Positions 5,946 to 9,627 of a stretch of DNA of 9,627 nt are shown piece by piece. The stretch spans positions 1 through 9,627 of the forward strand of contig VGXJ01000049.1 in the NCBI GenBank assembly GCA_016873375.1, in the 5' to 3' direction. How positions within the stretch are numbered: position 1 is the stretch's first letter; the number at the start of each line of letters is the position of its first letter. Origin of the DNA: Phycisphaerae bacterium. Lineage in GTDB: Bacteria > Planctomycetota > Phycisphaerae > Phycisphaerales > SM1A02. The translations under genes were made by a program, and so were the position numbers. The notes under the pieces are model-generated. The model worked only from the letters and a program-made list of their open reading frames with translations. It did no database searches and had not been told where the DNA came from.

Positions 5946-7217
5946 GTGATCGAGCACGCATCCGTTGACCGTCGGACCTTCATCCAGGGCGTGGCCGCGA
6001 GCGCTGCCGTCATGGCCGCACCGGGCGTGCTCGCCGCGGGCCGTCGCGCGGAGGCGCTGCGCGTGGGCGTGATCGGCTGCGGCGGGCGCGGTACCGGCGC
6101 TGCCTTCAACGCACTTGAGGCCGGCGAGGCCACGAAGGGCGTCGTGCGCATCGTGGCGCTCGGTGATCTCTTCCCCGAACGCGTCGAGGGTGCACGCAAG
6201 GGACTCGCGGAGAAGGGCGAGATGGGCACGGTCCCCGAGAAGAACTGCTTCACGGGCTTCGATGCGTACAAGGGCGTGATCGCGACCGACTGCGATGTGG
6301 TGATCCTGGCGACGCCGCCGGGCTTCCGGCCCAGCCACTTCAAGGCGGCCGTCGATGCGGGCAAGCACGTCTTCATGGAGAAACCGGTCGCCGTCGATGC
6401 CCCCGGTGTGCGCATGGTGCTGGCGGCAGCGGCTGATGCCCAACGCCGCAAGCTGAGCGTGGTCGCGGGTACGCAGCGCCGCCATGAGCAGTGCTACCTC
6501 GAGGCGATGGAACGCATCCACCGCGGTGACCTGGGCAAGGTCGTGGGCGCACGGTGCTTCTGGAACCAGCAGGGTCTGTGGGATGTGGAGCCGCGCGCCG
6601 ACCGCAGCGACATGGAGAACCAGGTCCGCAACTGGCTCTACCACGCGTGGCTCTCGGGCGATCACGTCGTCGAGCAGCATGTGCACAACATCGATGTGGT
6701 GAACTGGGCGTTCCAGGCGGTGCCCGAGCGCTGCGTCGCCACCGGCGGCCGCCAGTCGCGCACGCAGACCAAGTACGGCCACATCTACGACCATTTCGCC
6801 TGCGACTTCACTTATCCCGGCAATCGCTTCGCGCTGTCGATGGCGCGGCAGCAGGAGGGGACCGACGGTCGCGTGCAGGAGTTCATCCACGGCAGCGACG
6901 GTGTGGCGGAGCTGTCCTCAGGCAGCGCCCTGATCACCGGCGCCAAGGCATGGAAGTTCGCTGGCAAGCAGCGAAATCCGTATGTGCAGGAGCACATCGA
7001 CCTGCAGTCGAGCATCCGCGGTGGCAGCTACCTCAACGAGGGCAAGCGCATCGCCGAGAGCACGCTCTGCGCGATCATGATCCGCATGGCGGCGTACCGC
7101 GGCAAGGAAATCACTTGGGAGCAGGCGATGAACGACACCGAGGACCTGATGCCGAAGGCGCTGCAGTTCGGGCCCAATCCGCAGGCGCCCGTGGCGATTC
7201 CCGGCCAGGGAGCCTGA
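5946..7217 (+). CDS. Tat-exported Gfo/Idh/MocA family oxidoreductase
   Basis: 423 residues from the GTG at 5946. The N-terminus is a Tat signal: DRRTFIQG with Arg9-Arg10, then an Ala-rich hydrophobic stretch ending at about GVLAAG (residue 32). Next comes a Rossmann NAD(P)-binding motif VGVIGCGGRG (residues 40-49), CDVVILATPP, and the family EKP motif at 145-147 (MEKPVAV) with the conserved Lys. The C-terminal domain has GDHVVEQHVHNIDVVNW (238-254), characteristic of the planctomycete-rich subgroup of this family. Members oxidise or reduce sugars, inositols or related polyols with a tightly held nicotinamide cofactor; Tat export fits a cofactor loaded before transport. The substrate cannot be read from the sequence. 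It follows the second SUMF1 gene at 37 bp on the same strand and probably shares its transcript. It meets the minus-strand ApbE gene end to end with 18 bp between. Confidence 0.92.
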   Translation: MIEHASVDRRTFIQGVAASAAVMAAPGVLAAGRRAEALRVGVIGCGGRGTGAAFNALEAGEATKGVVRIVALGDLFPERVEGARKGLAEKGEMGTVPEKNCFTGFDAYKGVIATDCDVVILATPPGFRPSHFKAAVDAGKHVFMEKPVAVDAPGVRMVLAAAADAQRRKLSVVAGTQRRHEQCYLEAMERIHRGDLGKVVGARCFWNQQGLWDVEPRADRSDMENQVRNWLYHAWLSGDHVVEQHVHNIDVVNWAFQAVPERCVATGGRQSRTQTKYGHIYDHFACDFTYPGNRFALSMARQQEGTDGRVQEFIHGSDGVAELSSGSALITGAKAWKFAGKQRNPYVQEHIDLQSSIRGGSYLNEGKRIAESTLCAIMIRMAAYRGKEITWEQAMNDTEDLMPKALQFGPNPQAPVAIPGQGA

Positions 7218-7235
7218 CGGCGGCAGTGGTCTCGT

Positions 7236-8294
7236 TCAGCGCTTCGGCTGGCTCGCGGCAGCGGGCACGGTAATGGCGTCGGGAACCCGGACTGCTTCGG
7301 CTGCGCATGGTGACCCTTCTGGGCCGGGTGCGGTGGACCATGTCCGCACGCCGTGCGCATCGACCGTGGTCACGCTCGCGCGGTAGCCCGCGAAGGAGCG
7401 CATGAGCGTCGCGGCATCGCGCGCGCCCGCCACGCAGAGCGCAGTCGCCAGCGCATCGCACGACGCGCCATCCGGCCCGCGCACGCACGCCGCCGTGCGG
7501 TCGCGCAGCGCCTGGCCCGTCCGCGGATCGATGATGTGCGAGTGGCGCACGCCATCGATCTCGATGAACTGCTCGAGGTCGCCGCTCGTCGAGACCGCCT
7601 CGCCAAGCAGCACGAGCTCGAACGGTTCGCTGAGCCCGTCTTCCTTGCGGATGGTCCAGCCCGGCTTGCCGGGCGGAGCGACCGGACCGGCAACGAGGTC
7701 GCCCGCCACGGCCACGAGGTGGCTCGGCTGGCCTGATGCCACCATCGCCGCGCTGGCGCGTTGGGCGGCGAAACCCTTGCCGAAGCCACCGAAATCGAGT
7801 GCCATCCCATCGCGCCTGAAGGTGATCGTGCGCGCTCGGGCATCGAGGCTCACCTCCTGCCATCCCACGCGCGAGCGTGCCGCATCCACCGTGGCGGTGT
7901 CGGGCAGCGCACCCTTCGCACGGGCGGTGCGCCACGCTTGCACGATGGGCGAGATGGTCGGATCGAAGCGACCGTCGGTGATGCGTGCGATCTCGATGGA
8001 CCGTTCGGTGGCGGAGAACAGCCGGTCGCCCACCACGGTGGGCACATCCCGGGTGCTGGCCAGGCGGCGGCATTCGCTCGAGGCCTGCCAGTCGCTCAGC
8101 GCTTCGTCGCAGGCGCGCACCTCGGCCATCGCCAGTCGCGCCGCGGCAAGTCGATCGGCCGCCTTGGGTGCGGCCACCGTCACCGTGATGTCGACACCCA
8201 TCGCGATCTCGGTGAACGACTCAACCTCCGGTTGGGCGGGCTTGGCCTGCTGGGCGGCCACGCTGCCAGCAAGAGCGAGCGGGAGCAGCAGCAT
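7236..8294 (-). CDS. apbE: FAD:protein FMN transferase (ApbE family), exported
   Basis: 352 residues. ApbE moves FMN from FAD onto a Thr of target flavoproteins outside the cytoplasm, in a Mg-dependent reaction. Family landmarks in order are TDGRFDPTISPIVQAW (107-121), LDFGGFGKGFA (166-176), VAGDL (196-200), STSGD (235-239), HSHIIDPRTG (251-260) and CDALATAL (279-286), which covers the metal/FAD site. The length is normal and no break is seen. The N-terminus is a short hydrophobic signal (MLLLPLALAGSVAAQQ) that lacks the usual basic residues. No upstream start is possible, since the stop of the HD-GYP gene (TGA at 8300-8298) lies in the same frame, one codon before the ATG. There is no clear Shine-Dalgarno sequence, so translation likely depends on re-initiation after the upstream gene. 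No FMN-binding acceptor protein is visible in the window. Confidence 0.9.
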   Translation of the reverse strand: MLLLPLALAGSVAAQQAKPAQPEVESFTEIAMGVDITVTVAAPKAADRLAAARLAMAEVRACDEALSDWQASSECRRLASTRDVPTVVGDRLFSATERSIEIARITDGRFDPTISPIVQAWRTARAKGALPDTATVDAARSRVGWQEVSLDARARTITFRRDGMALDFGGFGKGFAAQRASAAMVASGQPSHLVAVAGDLVAGPVAPPGKPGWTIRKEDGLSEPFELVLLGEAVSTSGDLEQFIEIDGVRHSHIIDPRTGQALRDRTAACVRGPDGASCDALATALCVAGARDAATLMRSFAGYRASVTTVDAHGVRTWSTAPGPEGSPCAAEAVRVPDAITVPAAASQPKR

Positions 8295-8297
8295 GGC

Positions 8298-9627
8298 TCA
8301 GTCCGGCTCTTCCGGGCTCGCCGCGCGGATGGCGCGCAGTTCCGCCAGGCGGTCAAACAGAATGTCGATGAGCTCCGGATCGAAGGCGCGGCCGCGCTCG
8401 GTGCGCATCTGGTCGAGCACGCGCTCCTCGGGCCAGGCCGGCTTGTAGCAGCGCACGCTGGAGAGAGCATCGAAGACGTCGCAGATGGCCACGATGCGCG
8501 CGAAGACGGGGATCTCCTCGCCGCGACGGCCGCGTTGCTGCCCTCCCTCGAGGATGCCGGGGTAGCCCGTGCCGTCCCAGCGTTCGTGGTGCATCAGCGC
8601 CACCTCGCGTGCGGCCTCGTCGTAGTCGGTGGGCATGTCATCAAAGAGGTCGCCGCCGATGAGCACATGGCGCTCGATCTCGCTGCGCTCGTGCTCGTCG
8701 AGCAGCCCGGGCTTCTTCAGCACGCGATCGCTCACGCCGACCTTGCCCACGTCATGGAGCTTGGCCGCGATCCGCAGTCGATCGCGCTGGCGCTCGAGGT
8801 TGGCGCCTTCGAGCCCTCGGCGGCGTGCCCACTCCTCGAAGAGGATCGCTGCGTAGCCGGACACGCGCTCGACGTGCGGAGTCGTTTCGCTCGGGTCGTG
8901 CACCTCGGCCATGCGGATCATGCGCATGATGATGCTCTCGGTCAGGTGGGTGCGTTCGAGCGCGACCGTTGCGATGCTCGCGAAGTGCTCGATCAGCGCT
9001 TGGTCCTCGTCGGTGAAGCCGCCGTCGCGCGGGCGCCCCTGGTCGTCGCGCGCGTTGATGAGCTCGATGACGCCCAGCACGCGGCCAAGCCGGTTTTTGA
9101 GCGGCATCGCGAGCATGCTGCGGGTGCTGTATTCGAGCAGCTGGTCGAACGAGTGATCGAAGCGGAAGGGGAGGCTCGGATCGGAAGGGGAGGCTCGGAT
9201 CGAGCCGATCGGTATCGGTGATGTTGACTGGCTGGCCGGTCAGCGCGACCCAGCCCGCAATGCTGCGCTCATTGATCGGGATGCGGAAGGTCTGCATCGG
9301 CGGTGTCTCGCCGGTGCGGGTTCGTCGTGCGAGCGTTTCGTTCTGGAAGAAGGCGAAGCGCAGCCGATCGCCCTCACGCACGAAGATGGTGCCGGCATCG
9401 GCATTCAGGAGGTGGCGGCTCTCGTCCAGGATCCTGTCCATCAGCGTGTGGAAGTCCTGGACCTGATTGAGCTCGATGCCCACCTGGAGGAGCCCGTTGA
9501 TGCGGGTGCGCCAGCGTTCGGCAGGCACCTTGTCGCCCGCGTCGCGCGCGGCGCGGGAGCGAAGGTCCTCGTTTTCGCGCAGCGCCTGGCGGAGCTGCAC
9601 CTGCACGCGCTGCAGCGCTGCGAGCGC
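8298..9627 (-). pseudogene. GAF + HD-GYP signalling protein (cyclic-di-GMP phosphodiesterase type), 5' end outside the window, frameshifted by a 19-bp duplication
   Basis: Reading leftward from the edge, there is a coiled-coil-like stretch (RQALRENEDLRSRAARDAG), then a GAF domain (about 9530-9010) with DRILDESRHLLNADAGTIFV, SIAGWVALTGQPVNI and, in the other frame, LGVIELINARDD. An HD-GYP domain follows (about 8960-8330) with KLHDVGK (8762-8742), HHERWDGTGYP (near 8592-8560) and ARIVAICDVFDALSS. HD-GYP proteins hydrolyse cyclic-di-GMP, and a GAF domain usually senses a ligand. The upstream frame is thrown off by the duplication at 9163-9200 and runs as Arg/Pro-rich nonsense to a stop at 8754-8752. 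The HD-GYP part lies in a different frame. Removing one copy restores DRLDPSLPFRFDHSFDQLL. The start is not in the window, since the frame is open to the edge. The ApbE gene follows after three bases. Confidence 0.88.
9163..9200 (-). repeat. 19-bp perfect tandem duplication causing a frameshift in the GAF/HD-GYP gene
   Basis: Copies are 9163-9181 and 9182-9200 on the + strand, identical at all 19 positions. Because 19 is not a multiple of three, the GAF domain is cut inside its fold and the HD-GYP domain is out of frame. Deleting one copy joins the frames into a natural GAF sequence. Confidence 0.97.

Noticed and set aside
5667..6890. A long minus-strand open frame opposite the second SUMF1 gene and the oxidoreductase
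   Set aside because: It crosses two real genes, has no domain signature and is dominated by Arg/Ala/His/Leu. It is a codon-bias shadow.
7218..7235. A terminator between the convergent oxidoreductase and ApbE genes
   Set aside because: The gap is only 18 bp and shows no stable stem or T-run.
7761..9221. A 486-codon plus-strand open frame opposite ApbE and HD-GYP
   Set aside because: Although longer than the genes it opposes, it has no recognisable motif, while both minus-strand genes carry full family signatures.
1..9627. CRISPR array, insertion sequence, tRNA, integrase or defence genes
   Set aside because: No regularly spaced repeats, terminal inverted repeats with a transposase, tRNA-like folds or defence-family motifs were found by reading both strands.

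Overview
The window (9,627 bp, GC-rich, no RNA genes seen) looks like chromosome from a planctomycete, most likely class Phycisphaerae. This is inferred from three things: a two-repeat dockerin-like C-terminus with the GADLG...NWG signature, a Tat-exported Gfo/Idh/MocA oxidoreductase, and a tandem pair of exported SUMF1-type proteins. No defence system, CRISPR array, transposon or phage gene is visible. Apart from the two C-terminal neighbours on the right, everything is coded on the + strand.

Layout, left to right. (1) 1-1760 (+): the 3' part of a YtkA/FixH-like exported protein, translationally coupled through a GTGA overlap to a membrane-anchored di-heme cytochrome c peroxidase/MauG-family protein. 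(2) 1838-4107 (+): a secreted choice-of-anchor B (LVIVD-repeat) protein with a jelly-roll-like module and a dockerin-type tail. It is broken by a 26-bp tandem duplication. (3) 4232-5041 and 5078-5908 (+): two paralogous exported SUMF1-domain proteins. (4) 5946-7217 (+): a Tat-signal Gfo/Idh/MocA oxidoreductase, probably in the same transcript as the second SUMF1 gene. (5) Convergent minus-strand pair: a GAF + HD-GYP signalling protein (8298 to beyond the right edge), broken by a 19-bp tandem duplication, followed three bases later by an ApbE FAD:protein FMN transferase (7236-8294).

Most genes encode envelope or exported proteins: electron transfer (di-heme peroxidase, ApbE), surface display (dockerin-tailed protein) and exported enzymes (SUMF1 pair, Tat oxidoreductase). 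The exception is the probably cytoplasmic GAF/HD-GYP sensor. I cannot show that they form one pathway.

The most unusual signal is not a gene family. Four short direct tandem duplications (54, 26, 24 and 19 bp) sit in four different genes of this one window. The two whose length is a multiple of three (54 and 24 bp) have diverged slightly and keep the frame. The two that break the frame (26 and 19 bp) are perfect copies. This fits either ongoing slippage-type duplication, with the frameshifts being young and possibly reversible, or assembly error for the two perfect ones. Reads across those two sites would decide.
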